64,000 nt of DNA from Solirubrobacteraceae bacterium (lineage in GTDB: Bacteria > Actinomycetota > Thermoleophilia > Solirubrobacterales > Solirubrobacteraceae). The notes beneath the pieces are model-generated. The model saw nothing but the letters and a program-made list of their open reading frames with translations. It did not search any database and was not told where the DNA came from. The stretch spans positions 1 to 64,000 of the forward strand of contig JANWIP010000003.1 of NCBI GenBank assembly GCA_025449845.1, written 5' to 3'. Below, one piece after another: positions 1 to 8,064 of the stretch. The stretch's first letter is position 1, and each line of letters opens with the position of its first letter. Made by a program: the position numbers and the translations under genes.

Positions 1-71
1 ATCCGCAAAAGCACCTCAACGACCGCCGCACGCCCAGCGTCATAGATCGCTTCCGCCTCAACCCGCTCCAC
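1..71 (-). CDS. 5' fragment of a possible IS66-type transposase gene, cut by the window edge
   Basis: A minus-strand frame opening at a GTG at 71-69 runs off the left edge and encodes VERVEAEAIYDAGRAAVVE followed by VLLR. The pattern of an acidic stretch, 'IYDAGR' and then 'VVExLL' resembles the N-terminus of IS66-family transposases, where it precedes a coiled coil. Only about 23 residues are visible and there is no clear ribosome binding site, so this is a weak resemblance. No terminal inverted repeat can be seen between it and the tRNA. Confidence 0.28.
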   Translation of the reverse strand, partial: MERVEAEAIYDAGRAAVVEVLLR

Positions 72-155
72 ACACCCAGATTCGACGAACCGGAGTTATG
101 TCCCCCCAACCCCACTGAACGCTTACGAAAAACCATCGATTTGCAGGACTTTTCA

Positions 156-227
156 TGGGCCCGGCTGGTTTCGAACCAGCGACCTCTCGCGTGTGAAGCG
201 AGCGCTCTCCCGCTGAGCTACGGGCCC
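156..227 (-). tRNA. tRNA-Val (anticodon CAC)
   Basis: The reverse complement folds as a complete cloverleaf. The acceptor GGGCCCG pairs with CGGGCCC, the D arm is GCTC..GAGC, the anticodon stem is CTCGC/GCGAG around loop TTCACAC, and the T arm is GCTGG/CCAGC around TTCGAAA. The central triplet CAC reads valine GTG codons. The discriminator base is A and CCA is not encoded. The 100 bases to the next gene hold nothing recognisable. Confidence 0.96.
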
Positions 228-327
228 TCGGGCCCCCGATTCTATTGGCTTTGCCCTGCCACAGCCTCCCCCATGTTGAGGCAATAACCAGCTCAAGCGA
301 GCGGCACAAAAATGCCGATGCAAGAGG

Positions 328-1095
328 ATGCTGGCGCTGCCCGAAAGACGCATCCGCCTAACCCTGCTGCTGGCCTGCCTGGGAGCGCTGGCGTTCGCCT
401 TCCTGGCAACCCGCACCGATCTCCTGAAAGCAGCCGGTGGCCCCCCAACCGTCGCTCACGGAGCTGGCTGCGCCGGCGCCGCACCGCCGGTAGCGCACGT
501 TGCCGCCTCACAACTGCCCGAACTGCGAGCGCGCCTGGCGCGACTGGGCACCCCGCTCCACGGCCGCGTCTACGCGGAAGGGGCGATAACCGGCGAAAAC
601 GCCTGGTCAGACAACACACCGCTATCCATGAGCTCCCAGCCAGCAAGCGCGTCCCTGGCGGCAGGCTATGAGATGCGCTGGTGGGCGCGCAACGGCGACG
701 ATGTGGCAGCCGACGTCTTCGTGTTCAGCGGACCAGGCGAGGCGCAGGCCTTCCTCGGCCTGGCCGCCAGTACCCGCTGTCACGCAGGCAGCTCGGCACG
801 AGACGCGTCGTGGCCCCCCAACGCCCACAATCTCACGTGGATCAACCCGGATAGGTTCAGCGAGGAGGACGTGTATCTCCTGCGCGGCAGACGCGTCTAC
901 CGCGTGGTTGACGTGCGCCCACAAAAACCCGCAAGCCAGCCCCGCAGACGCCAGCAGCGGATCGCCTTCCTGATCGTCGACACCCTGGCGTGTCTGTTGC
1001 CCGAAGCAGAATGCCGCCTCGGCGACTATCGCATTGCGCCCCGCACCCGAACTCCCGTGCTGACAGCATCGCTGGATCGCCTCGACGGCGTGTAA
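328..1095 (+). CDS. Exported or membrane-anchored protein of unknown function
   Basis: A 255-residue protein. After a short basic start (residues about 6-10) comes a hydrophobic segment (LTLLLACLGALAFAFLA, about residues 11-28), a signal anchor or uncleaved signal. The rest is hydrophilic, alanine/arginine-rich and carries several cysteines, including one in 'GAGCAGA', one in 'STRCHAG' and two in the C-terminal block CLLPEAECRLGDY, so disulfides in an extracytoplasmic domain are possible. I do not recognise the family. It is convergent with the lipoprotein gene on the other strand, which ends 70 bases away. ATG 328 is the first start that keeps the whole hydrophobic segment. Confidence 0.6.
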   Translation: MLALPERRIRLTLLLACLGALAFAFLATRTDLLKAAGGPPTVAHGAGCAGAAPPVAHVAASQLPELRARLARLGTPLHGRVYAEGAITGENAWSDNTPLSMSSQPASASLAAGYEMRWWARNGDDVAADVFVFSGPGEAQAFLGLAASTRCHAGSSARDASWPPNAHNLTWINPDRFSEEDVYLLRGRRVYRVVDVRPQKPASQPRRRQQRIAFLIVDTLACLLPEAECRLGDYRIAPRTRTPVLTASLDRLDGV

Positions 1096-1164
1096 TCCTC
1101 GCGTACTCGGCGTGGGCTGCTAGGACGGCCGCTTCAGCCTCGCAGCCCCCTGGGCCGCGCCTGC

Positions 1165-1920
1165 TCAGCTCCCGGCGGCCGAAACGGGAGGCCTAGGCGT
1201 CAGCCGCGTAACCGCCGGGGAATAGAACCCAGCGAGCTGCCCGATGCGCGTGGACCGCAAGGCCCCCCCAAACGCGACGGCCCCCCCAAGCTGCGCATAG
1301 GCTTCCCGCATACGTTCCCCAATGACGCTGAGGTTGTAGTGCCCGTCGTAGACCCCGCCGATGTAGAGCGAGGCGTTGGCACGCACAAAGCGCAGAGCGG
1401 CAGGTGTGAGAGCAACTGAGGAAGTACCACCCGGCGCCGCACTGAGCGAGCTCTGCGACCCCGAGAGATGCTGGGCAGCCGCAAGCGTCATGGCCCACCC
1501 CCGCTGCGAGAGCTGTTCAAAAGAAAGCAGCAGCCCGGCGATGGCCGCGGCGGCCCCGGTGAGTTCGCCGGCATAGGAGATGAAGCGCGGAGTAGCAATC
1601 TGCTGAGTGCGAACAAGCGCATGCGCCATGAGCGCGCGCGAAGCCGGCGAGACCTGCATCGGCAACCCGGCGACGATGCCCGGCCAGGCAGCGCGGGCGG
1701 CAACGACCTCACGCCGGATCGAAGGCTCGGCCCCTAAGAGGCCGTGCGCGACAAGCGCCAGGTCCGCCCGTTGAACCCGCAGCTCACGCGGACTGCCGGA
1801 AGCAGCAGGCAGCTTCTTGGCGGCCCCGGCGGGAGCCCCGCTTGAGCTCCCACCGCCGCAGCCCGCACCCCCCAAGGCGGCAAAGCCAAGCGCCAGCAAG
1901 GCGAGCAAGACCCGCGACAC
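1165..1920 (-). CDS. Putative lipoprotein, function unknown
   Basis: 251 residues from a GTG start. The N-terminus is a lipoprotein signal: a leucine/alanine-rich core followed by 'LGGAGC', with lipidation expected at Cys21 and then a Gly/Ser linker. The mature part is alanine-rich and probably helical (for example 'AAAAIAGLLLSFEQLSQRG') and ends with a Pro/Ala tail. No catalytic motif stands out. It lies 86 bases downstream of the FKBP lipoprotein gene on the same strand, so the two may be cotranscribed and both act at the outer face of the membrane. The membrane location is inferred from the lipobox. Confidence 0.6.
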   Translation of the reverse strand: MSRVLLALLALGFAALGGAGCGGGSSSGAPAGAAKKLPAASGSPRELRVQRADLALVAHGLLGAEPSIRREVVAARAAWPGIVAGLPMQVSPASRALMAHALVRTQQIATPRFISYAGELTGAAAAIAGLLLSFEQLSQRGWAMTLAAAQHLSGSQSSLSAAPGGTSSVALTPAALRFVRANASLYIGGVYDGHYNLSVIGERMREAYAQLGGAVAFGGALRSTRIGQLAGFYSPAVTRLTPRPPVSAAGS

Positions 1921-2006
1921 AGCGCGGCGGCGACGGCGGCGACGGCGCGAAACGAGAACCCGGGCAGGTTGAATGAGCGAGAGTCTAGGTCGGGTCGAGG
2001 TCGCGT

Positions 2007-2588
2007 CTAGGCCGCGAGCAGGTCGACGACGAAGACCAAGGCCGAGTTAGGCGGGATGCTGGGAGGAGACCCCTGCACTCCGTAGCCGAGTTCGGAAGGA
2101 ATGATGAGCATGCGTCGCCCGCCGACCTTCATCCCGGCAACCCCCTGGTCCCAGCCCTTGATGACCTGCCCCTGCCCGAGCGCGAAGGTAAAAGGTTCCT
2201 TGCGCTTCCAGGAGGCATCGAATTCTTTGCCCCCCTTGTAGAGGACGCCGACGTAGTTGACGGTGACGGACTGCCCGGCCTTGGCTTCAGGCCCGCTGCC
2301 AACGATGAGTTCCTTGGTGATGAGCTTGGTAGGCGTGGGCCCCTTGGGCACGTTCACGACGGGCTCAGTGGCGAGCGGCCCGCTAGTAGGCGTAGTGGCG
2401 GCCGTGCTGGTAGCGGTGGCCTGCGTAAGAGTGGCCGGGGGCGGCGACTCGTTGCCGACGGTGATGGAGCTGGTGGACCCGGAGGAGCCGCAACCGGAGA
2501 CGGCAAAAGCGGCGCTGGCGCCGAGCGCCCCGACGGCAAGCAGAGCGCGAGAGCGCGAAGTGTGGGAGAAGAGGTTTGTGAAGTTCAT
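2007..2588 (-). CDS. FKBP-type peptidyl-prolyl cis-trans isomerase, lipoprotein
   Basis: 193 residues. An N-terminal signal with lipobox-like 'AVSGCGSSG' (Cys33) is followed by a Thr/Ala/Pro linker to about residue 85. The C-terminal 105 residues form one complete FKBP domain: GQSVTVNYVGVLYKGGKEFD, then 'FALGQGQVIKGWDQGVAGM', 'GGRRMLIIPSELGYG' and a closing 'NSALVFVVDLLA'. The aromatic and Asp residues of the active cleft are present, so the enzyme should be active and probably helps fold exported proteins. The start is ATG 2588; no strong ribosome binding site is visible. The upstream region on this strand is extremely G-rich. Confidence 0.92.
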   Translation of the reverse strand: MNFTNLFSHTSRSRALLAVGALGASAAFAVSGCGSSGSTSSITVGNESPPPATLTQATATSTAATTPTSGPLATEPVVNVPKGPTPTKLITKELIVGSGPEAKAGQSVTVNYVGVLYKGGKEFDASWKRKEPFTFALGQGQVIKGWDQGVAGMKVGGRRMLIIPSELGYGVQGSPPSIPPNSALVFVVDLLAA

Positions 2589-2649
2589 TGTGGCGGGCAG
2601 CCTAACCGAAGACGCGAGCTATGTGGGTGGTTGTCTCCGTTGCCTGGCA

Positions 2650-2745
2650 CGGTCAAGCCTCGCCCCCCAACTTCCACCCCTCACCCTCGCCCCCTACACC
2701 CCACCCTCACCCCACCCTCGCCCCCCAAACTCCACCTCCAACCTG
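2650..2745. repeat. C-rich low-complexity tract (G-rich on the minus strand)
   Basis: Runs of three to six C separated by one to four other bases, with repeated CCCCACCCTC-like units. On the minus strand this becomes closely spaced G-runs upstream of the FKBP gene, which could form G-quadruplexes. No convincing coding frame covers it. Confidence 0.6.
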
Positions 2746-2793
2746 CATCCCCGACGACTCACTCCAACCCGGCCCCACAACCCCTATGATCCC

Positions 2794-3075
2794 GAGTGGA
2801 CCGTGCTAGGCGGGGAGGTAGCGGTGCCCTGCACCCGCAATCCGCTCTAGCGGGGCTGAATTCCCCTCCAAGGGGTTCCGCCCCGGTCGCTCCGCGGCTT
2901 GGGGCGTCGATGGTTCGGGTCCCGCGCGGTGTCGGTCTGCGAACCAGGTCAGGTCCGGAAGGAAGCAGCCTTAAGCATCATCGGCAGGCGCAGCGGGAGT
3001 ACCCGGGCCGGAGCCGCAGGCCACGATCAGGCGATCGGAAGCGAGAATTTCAACGAGGGGTGCACGGTCCGCTTA
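2794..3075 (+). ncRNA. ffs: Signal recognition particle RNA, large bacterial type with Alu domain
   Basis: The SRP54-binding apical hairpin is unmistakable: GGTCAGGTCCGGAAGGAAGC at 2947-2966 followed by AGCC. Upstream, GTGCTAGGCGGGGAGGTAGC at 2803-2822 and the CCCTGCACCCGCAATCCGCT block that follows match the Alu-domain part of large-type SRP RNAs. The 5' segment AGTGGACCGTGC (2795-2806) pairs with GCACGGTCCGCT (3062-3073), closing a long rod of about 280 nt; the ends were set from this pairing. In many bacteria the SRP RNA sits just upstream of dnaX. Here a minus-strand membrane-protein gene separates the two. Confidence 0.92.
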
Positions 3076-3106
3076 TAGGCGGCGCCTGCTCATATGCAGT
3101 GCCCGC

Positions 3107-4603
3107 TCATCGGCAGCGCTGAAAGACCAACCAGGAGCGATTCCCGCCGGCGAGCGCAAAGCCGGCGGGCACGGCGGCGGTCAAAGGATGCGGGTCGAGC
3201 CGATCAAGGGTGTAGTCCTTTTCGACCTGCTTCGAAGCAGGGTCGACATAGATGCCACGCACGAGCGGCCGCACCTGAGCACTGAGCACGCGCGCGGGAC
3301 TGGCATCAAGGCGCAAGGCAAGCAGCGGGATAGGCCGGTGATTAGGCACACCGACAAGGCCGGCACAGCGCAAGGAGATGGTGTGCCGATCGACAAGCGC
3401 GACGAGATCGTCCTGGATGCTCTGTTGGCGGCGCAAACTGGCGAGTTCGCGATTGACGCTGCGGTACTGCGCAGGCGCGGAAACCAAGAGCAGCAAAACC
3501 AAGACCGCGCTGCCAGCCGACCACCAGCGGCGGCGGGGATCGCCGCGCGGCAGCTGCTGCCAGCCAAACACGGCGCCGCCGGCGAAGACGCAGAGCAGGG
3601 CAGCCCCAAGAAAGGCGTAGCGCGTGTTGATGGGCAAGCCAACGGAGGCGAAGGCGGCAAAGACAACAACGGCAAGCACGCCGGCAAGCGCCCCGAGCAG
3701 GACGCGCGGGCGCAGCCAGAGCAGCCCGAGGACGCCGCCAAAGGCAGCGGGAAGCAGCACGAAAGGCCCAAGGATCTCGCCGAGGCGCCGCGGGATGTAT
3801 TGAGGAACATTGGCGATCCCCGTCTTGCGCCCGAGCTCGGAGGCGGTGTGGCGCGTGTTGGTGAGCGACCAGAAGAGGTGGCCGGTAACGAGCAGGTCGC
3901 TGAGCATCCAGAGCAAGGGCGCGCTGGCAACGAGCGCGGCAAGCCCAAGCAGTCGCCGCGGCGAGACGCGCTGGCCCCAGGCGAGGTAGAGCCAAAAGAG
4001 CCCAGAGAAAACCCAGGCCTCGGGCCGCAGGAGGCCGGCAAAAGCAAGCAGCGTGAGGACGATCATGGGAGACCCACCCCCCCCACCCCTCGCCCCAGCG
4101 CCTTCCTCGCCCGACCCAACCTCCTCGCCTAGCCCACCCCGCGAGGACCCAACAAGCAGAGCGCAGAGCACGAGCAGGAGATAAGGCAGATCGACATAGG
4201 CGCGCACGCCGTCGGACAAAAGCGGCACGCGCGTGAGCAGCAGCAAAGCGGCAAGCACCCCCGCGGCACGCCCGAACCACAAGGCCCCGAGCCGGTAGAC
4301 AACCAAGCCACAGCCGGCCAAGGCAACAAAGCCAAGCGCAACGGTGACCCCCTCCATCCCCGCACCACCAAGCGGAGAGAGCACAAACCCAAGCCCCTCC
4401 ACCAAAGGATGCGGCGTAGGAGCAATGGGAATGCCGTACTGCGGCGTGTGCCCGCCGGCCAGCTGCTGCCCCCAAACAAGCGCGTAGAGCGTGTCGTAAT
4501 TAGCGAAGCCAACCCCCGTAACCAACCACAGCAAGAACCCCCCGAAGGCCACTGCAAAGGCCACGGCAAGCACCGAGAGCGGGCGCGGTAGACGCAAGGA
4601 CAC
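3107..4603 (-). CDS. Multi-spanning GT-C-fold glycosyltransferase-like membrane protein
   Basis: About 498 residues if started at GTG 4603. It begins with a hydrophobic segment (LSVLAVAFAVAFGGFLLWLV) followed by an extracellular-loop block 'YDTLYALVWGQQLAGGHTP', typical of GT39/ArnT-like lipid-linked sugar transferases, and then about ten further membrane segments with arginine-rich short loops. The C-terminal 120 residues are soluble and probably periplasmic. The specific substrate cannot be read. The frame stays open to 4888, but that would overlap dnaX on the other strand, and the extra residues are Pro/Ser/Cys-rich without homology character. It sits between the SRP RNA and dnaX, opposite to both. 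Confidence 0.72.
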   Translation of the reverse strand: MSLRLPRPLSVLAVAFAVAFGGFLLWLVTGVGFANYDTLYALVWGQQLAGGHTPQYGIPIAPTPHPLVEGLGFVLSPLGGAGMEGVTVALGFVALAGCGLVVYRLGALWFGRAAGVLAALLLLTRVPLLSDGVRAYVDLPYLLLVLCALLVGSSRGGLGEEVGSGEEGAGARGGGGGSPMIVLTLLAFAGLLRPEAWVFSGLFWLYLAWGQRVSPRRLLGLAALVASAPLLWMLSDLLVTGHLFWSLTNTRHTASELGRKTGIANVPQYIPRRLGEILGPFVLLPAAFGGVLGLLWLRPRVLLGALAGVLAVVVFAAFASVGLPINTRYAFLGAALLCVFAGGAVFGWQQLPRGDPRRRWWSAGSAVLVLLLLVSAPAQYRSVNRELASLRRQQSIQDDLVALVDRHTISLRCAGLVGVPNHRPIPLLALRLDASPARVLSAQVRPLVRGIYVDPASKQVEKDYTLDRLDPHPLTAAVPAGFALAGGNRSWLVFQRCR

Positions 4604-4644
4604 GAGGCGGACGCTATCCAGTGAGGCGGGGGCAATGAGCGCGG

Positions 4645-6501
4645 GTGGCGCGGGTAGACTCAGAGAGAGTGTCCGAGGAGCCAGAGCAGCAGAGATCGCT
4701 GTACCGCCGGCACCGCCCGAGGACGTTCGCGGACGTGGTAGGCCAAGAGGCGGTGGTGCGAACGTTGCGCAATGCGGTGGCGCAGAACAAGGTCCACCAC
4801 GCATACCTGTTCGTAGGCAGCCGCGGCACGGGCAAGACGTCGATGGCAAAGATCCTGGCGGCGTGCCTGAACTGCGAGCGAGGCCCAACGATCGAGCCGT
4901 GCGGCGAATGCGAATCGTGCAAGCGGATCATGGCGGCGACGTCGCTGGACGTGATCGAGATGGACGCGGCCTCAAATAACTCAGTGGAGGACATCCGCGA
5001 ACTACGCGAGAGCGTGGCATACGCGCCGGTGAGCGGCCGCAAGAAGGTGTACATCCTGGATGAGGCACACATGCTGAGCAGCGCAGCATGGAATGCGTTC
5101 CTGAAGACCCTGGAGGAGCCACCCCCCAACACCGTCTTCGTATTGGCCACAACGGAGGCAAACAAGGTCCCGGCAACGGTGGTGGACCGCTGCCATCGCT
5201 TCGACTTCCAGCGCCCGAGCATCGAGCAGCTGGCAGGCGTGGTACTGCGAGTGTCAGCCAAGGAGTCGATCGAGATCCCACCGGAGGCCGCGGCGGCGGT
5301 GGCGCGCTCGGCGACGGGCAGCTTCCGCGACGCGCTAGGCACGCTGGAGCAGCTGCTGACATACAGCGGCAGCAGCATCGCGCACGAGGACGTACTGGCG
5401 GTGCTCGGCGTGGCCGACGGCCAGCTTCTGGAAGAGACGATCGACGCGGTGAGTGCAGGCGACGCGGCAGCGGTGCTGCGAGCGGTGGCGACGTGCGCGG
5501 AACAGGGCAGGGACGCAAGCGCGTTGACAAACGACCTGGAGACGCGCACGCGCGAGCTGCTGATCGCGCACACGCTGGGCGAGATCCCGACGGAGCTGAA
5601 GCTGACCCCCGATCTGGACGAGCGCCTGCTGACCCAGGCGCAGCGCACCCCGGCGGCGACGCTGGTGCGCCTGCTGGAGTTGCTAGGCGCGGCGATGGAG
5701 GCAACGCGCGCAGGCGCAGACCCGCGCACGCAGCTGGAGCTAGCGCTGGTGAAGGCGGCAAGACCAGAGACAGACGCCTCCAGGCAGGCGCTGCTGGCAA
5801 GGCTTGAGCGTCTGGAGGCAAGTGCTGGGAAAGATTTTAAGGAGGGGTTGGGCCGCGTGAAGGGTGCCATGACGCCCTCAGCAGACCCACCGCCGCCACC
5901 ACCAACGGGGGCGCGAGAGCCAGCCACTGCAAGCGCGCCGCCCGAGGAGCCCAACGCCCCTATGCAAGATTCAACTGCCAAGTCGGCTGCGCCGGCAGCG
6001 GTTGCTCCAGCGGCTCCACCCACTGCCGAGCCGCCAGCAACGATCTCACCCCCCGCACCCGCACCCGATCCAGCAGCGGCCAGCTCGGTGGACTCACTGA
6101 AGGCCCTATGGCCCTCGGTGGTAGAAGCGATCATGAAGCCCAATGCGCTGCTGGCGCACGTGATCGCGGAGGCGCGCCCGGTGGGCCTGGAGGGCGATGA
6201 GCTGACGGTGGCCTTTGACTCCTCGGCCCCGTTTATGAAGAAGAAAGCCGAGGACCCGGACAACCGGATGGTGGTCTCGGCGGCGCTGCGCGAGCTGACA
6301 GGCCGGCGGCTGCGCCTGTCCTATGAGCTGCGCGAGCTGGAGTCAGCTCCGGGCGGAGGCCTGAGCGAGGAGGAGTGGGTGGCACGCTTCATCGAGGAGC
6401 TGGACGCGGAGGAGCTGGAGGGCCACCCGGCGGTCGCGGCAACCGACGCCGCCACCGCGGCCGCCACCCCGGCAAGCACGACACCGAGCGAGAAAGGCTG
6501 A
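4645..6501 (+). CDS. dnaX: DNA polymerase III subunits gamma/tau
   Basis: Clamp-loader ATPase of the replicative polymerase. Starting from GTG 4645 (GTG 4669 is an alternative) there is the conserved 'SLYRRHRPRTFADVVGQE' opening, Walker A 'GSRGTGKTS', the zinc module CLNCERGPTIEPCGECESC, Walker B 'ILDEAHMLS' and the sensor region 'ATTEANKVPATVVDRCHRF' with the SRC-type arginine. Domain III and a Pro/Ala-rich linker (about residues 410-480) precede a C-terminal tau-like domain. No A-rich slippery heptamer is evident, so only the full-length product is predicted. It is followed 8 bases later by the YbaB gene and then recR, a widespread replication/repair cluster. Confidence 0.97.
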   Translation: MARVDSERVSEEPEQQRSLYRRHRPRTFADVVGQEAVVRTLRNAVAQNKVHHAYLFVGSRGTGKTSMAKILAACLNCERGPTIEPCGECESCKRIMAATSLDVIEMDAASNNSVEDIRELRESVAYAPVSGRKKVYILDEAHMLSSAAWNAFLKTLEEPPPNTVFVLATTEANKVPATVVDRCHRFDFQRPSIEQLAGVVLRVSAKESIEIPPEAAAAVARSATGSFRDALGTLEQLLTYSGSSIAHEDVLAVLGVADGQLLEETIDAVSAGDAAAVLRAVATCAEQGRDASALTNDLETRTRELLIAHTLGEIPTELKLTPDLDERLLTQAQRTPAATLVRLLELLGAAMEATRAGADPRTQLELALVKAARPETDASRQALLARLERLEASAGKDFKEGLGRVKGAMTPSADPPPPPPTGAREPATASAPPEEPNAPMQDSTAKSAAPAAVAPAAPPTAEPPATISPPAPAPDPAAASSVDSLKALWPSVVEAIMKPNALLAHVIAEARPVGLEGDELTVAFDSSAPFMKKKAEDPDNRMVVSAALRELTGRRLRLSYELRELESAPGGGLSEEEWVARFIEELDAEELEGHPAVAATDAATAAATPASTTPSEKG

Positions 6502-6509
6502 GCAAGAGG

Positions 6510-6848
6510 ATGCCACCACCAAGAAAGCCGAACATGCAGCAGATGATGGCGCAGGTCCAGAAGATGCAGCGAGATATGGCGACAGTGCAGGAGGAGCTGA
6601 AGCAGGAAACGGTAGACGCCAGCGCAGGCGGCGGGATGGTGACGGTGACGGTCAGCGGCGACCTGGTGATACAGGCGGTGAAGATCGACCCCTCGGCGGT
6701 GGACCCGGACGACGTGGAGATGCTGAGCGACATCATCCTGGCGGCGGCCAATGAGGCACTGCGCGCAGCACAGGAGCTGGCAGGCAAGCGCATGGAGGGC
6801 ATCACGGGCGGCATGGACCTAGGCGGCATGGGCCTGCCGGGCCTATAG
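6510..6848 (+). CDS. YbaB/EbfC family nucleoid-associated protein
   Basis: 112 residues from ATG 6510. The protein opens with PPPRKPNMQQMMAQVQKMQR, a methionine/glutamine-rich helix typical of the family, followed by 'ASAGGGMVTVTVSGDLVIQA' and a second helix 'LSDIILAAANEALRAAQEL', ending in a Gly/Met tail. Family members are small dimeric DNA-binding proteins, usually encoded between dnaX and recR as here. The frame is open further upstream inside dnaX, but family length and an AAAGG 12 bases ahead favour ATG 6510. Confidence 0.93.
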   Translation: MPPPRKPNMQQMMAQVQKMQRDMATVQEELKQETVDASAGGGMVTVTVSGDLVIQAVKIDPSAVDPDDVEMLSDIILAAANEALRAAQELAGKRMEGITGGMDLGGMGLPGL

Positions 6849-6887
6849 GGAAACATTGCGCACGCTCCCCGCCGCGACGGCACCATC

Positions 6888-7502
6888 ATGACCTCGACCT
6901 CCTTCGCCCCCCCGGTGCAGCGCCTGGTGACAGAGCTGTCAAAGCTCCCAGGCATCGGCCAGCGCACAGCACAGCGCCTGGCCTTCCACGTGCTGCGCGC
7001 CTCAGACGAGGACGCACTAGGCCTGGCGGAGGCGATCAAAGAGGTGAAAGAAAAGATCGGCCTGTGCGAGGTGTGCTTCAACTTGACCGATGAAGCACGC
7101 TGCCGCATCTGCCAGGACAGCCGCCGCGACCAGAGCGTGATCTGCGTGGTGGAGGAGCCAGGCGATGTGATCCCGATGGAGCGCACACACGAGTACCACG
7201 GCTCCTACCACGTGCTAGGCGGAGCGCTGAGCCCAATCGACGGCATCGACCCAGAGGACCTGAAGGTCGCGGAGCTGTTCAAGCGCATCGAGCCCCCAGC
7301 AGAGGTGCGCGAGGTGGTGCTGGCAACAAACCCGACGACGACAGGCGAGGCGACGGCACTGCATATAGCCCAGGTCCTACGCGAGCGCCACCCTGAGCTG
7401 AAGGTGACGCGCCTGGCAAGCGGCCTGCCAGTGGGATCGGACCTGGAGTACGCGGACGAGGTGACGCTGGGCAAGGCGTTGGCGGGTCGGCGGGCGTTGT
7501 AG
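6888..7502 (+). CDS. recR: Recombination mediator protein RecR
   Basis: 204 residues, normal family length. Domains in order: helix-hairpin-helix 'LSKLPGIGQRTAQRLAFHVL', a four-cysteine zinc motif CEVCFNLTDEARCRIC (about residues 63-78), a Toprim domain with 'VICVVEEPGDVIPMERTHEY', and the C-terminal 'RLASGLPVGSDLEYADEVTL' block. RecR acts with RecF/RecO in loading RecA on gapped DNA. It is third in the dnaX-ybaB-recR set, 39 bases after the YbaB gene. Confidence 0.97.
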   Translation: MTSTSFAPPVQRLVTELSKLPGIGQRTAQRLAFHVLRASDEDALGLAEAIKEVKEKIGLCEVCFNLTDEARCRICQDSRRDQSVICVVEEPGDVIPMERTHEYHGSYHVLGGALSPIDGIDPEDLKVAELFKRIEPPAEVREVVLATNPTTTGEATALHIAQVLRERHPELKVTRLASGLPVGSDLEYADEVTLGKALAGRRAL

Positions 7503-7557
7503 CGCTGACTGCACGTCGCGCGAGAGTTGCATCCCAGGCGTTGCGTAGGCTCGGCGC

Positions 7558-7791
7558 GTGGCTCGATTCCCCTCCTTGAAGGCGAAGAGGCTGCTGCGCA
7601 TCCTGACCTCGGAGCCGCTGAGTTACCGGGTCACCCGTCAGTCGGGGTCGCATCGCCGCCTGCAAGCCGATGGATACCCTGCCCTGACGTGGGCGTTCCA
7701 CGATGGACGGACCCTGGCGCCGAGTGAGGTGCGTCGTATCCTGGTCAATCATGTGGGCCTTGCGGAAGACGAGGCTCTGCGGCTACTCTGA
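7558..7791 (+). CDS. hicA: HicA-like toxin (type II toxin-antitoxin mRNA interferase)
   Basis: 77 residues from GTG 7558. The sequence has the short HicA dsRBD-like fold: an N-terminal 'KAKRLLRIL' helix, 'SGSHRRLQADG' with the catalytic histidine in the family's G-S-H-R-R context, a central strand region and a C-terminal 'LAPSEVRRILVNHVGL'. HicA toxins cleave mRNA during translation and are neutralised by HicB. The stop overlaps the next start as TGATG, implying translational coupling. The TA assignment comes from motif and pairing. Confidence 0.8.
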   Translation: MARFPSLKAKRLLRILTSEPLSYRVTRQSGSHRRLQADGYPALTWAFHDGRTLAPSEVRRILVNHVGLAEDEALRLL

Positions 7792-8030
7792 TGAGAGGGA
7801 TCATGGACACCATTCGCATCCTGCATCACCAGGCCCCAGGCTACGGCTGGAGCTTCGAGTCTCCGGACATCCCGGGCCTGACAGGGGGCACTGAGACCTA
7901 CGACGCGGCAAAGGCCGAGGAGGCAGCCAGGTTCGCCTTGGTCTGCGCTGCCGACGAGCAGGGTCTCCCGGCACCCGCCGATCTGACTTTTGAGCACTAC
8001 GTCCCAGCGGGCGTGGCCGTCGCCGCGTAA
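7791..8030 (+). CDS. hicB: HicB-like antitoxin
   Basis: 79 residues from ATG 7791; ATG 7803, behind GAGAGG, is a possible shorter start. It contains 'GYGWSFESPDIPGLTGGTET' followed by a helix of small and acidic residues 'DAAKAEEAARFALVCAAD', the degenerate RNase H-like fold of HicB antitoxins. No C-terminal DNA-binding domain is visible, so autoregulation may need another factor. It directly follows the HicA-like gene and ends 34 bases before aspartate kinase. Confidence 0.75.
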   Translation: MRGIMDTIRILHHQAPGYGWSFESPDIPGLTGGTETYDAAKAEEAARFALVCAADEQGLPAPADLTFEHYVPAGVAVAA

Positions 8031-8064
8031 CGAGGTAAATCTCCCAAGCAATATCCTGCCGGCC

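Noticed and set aside
4604-4888. N-terminal extension of the GT-C membrane protein into dnaX
   Set aside because: It is antisense to dnaX, Pro/Ser/Cys-rich, and the membrane protein's natural start is near 4603.
5820-5850. Possible dnaX frameshift site
   Set aside because: The stretch contains no A-rich slippery heptamer such as AAAAAAG.
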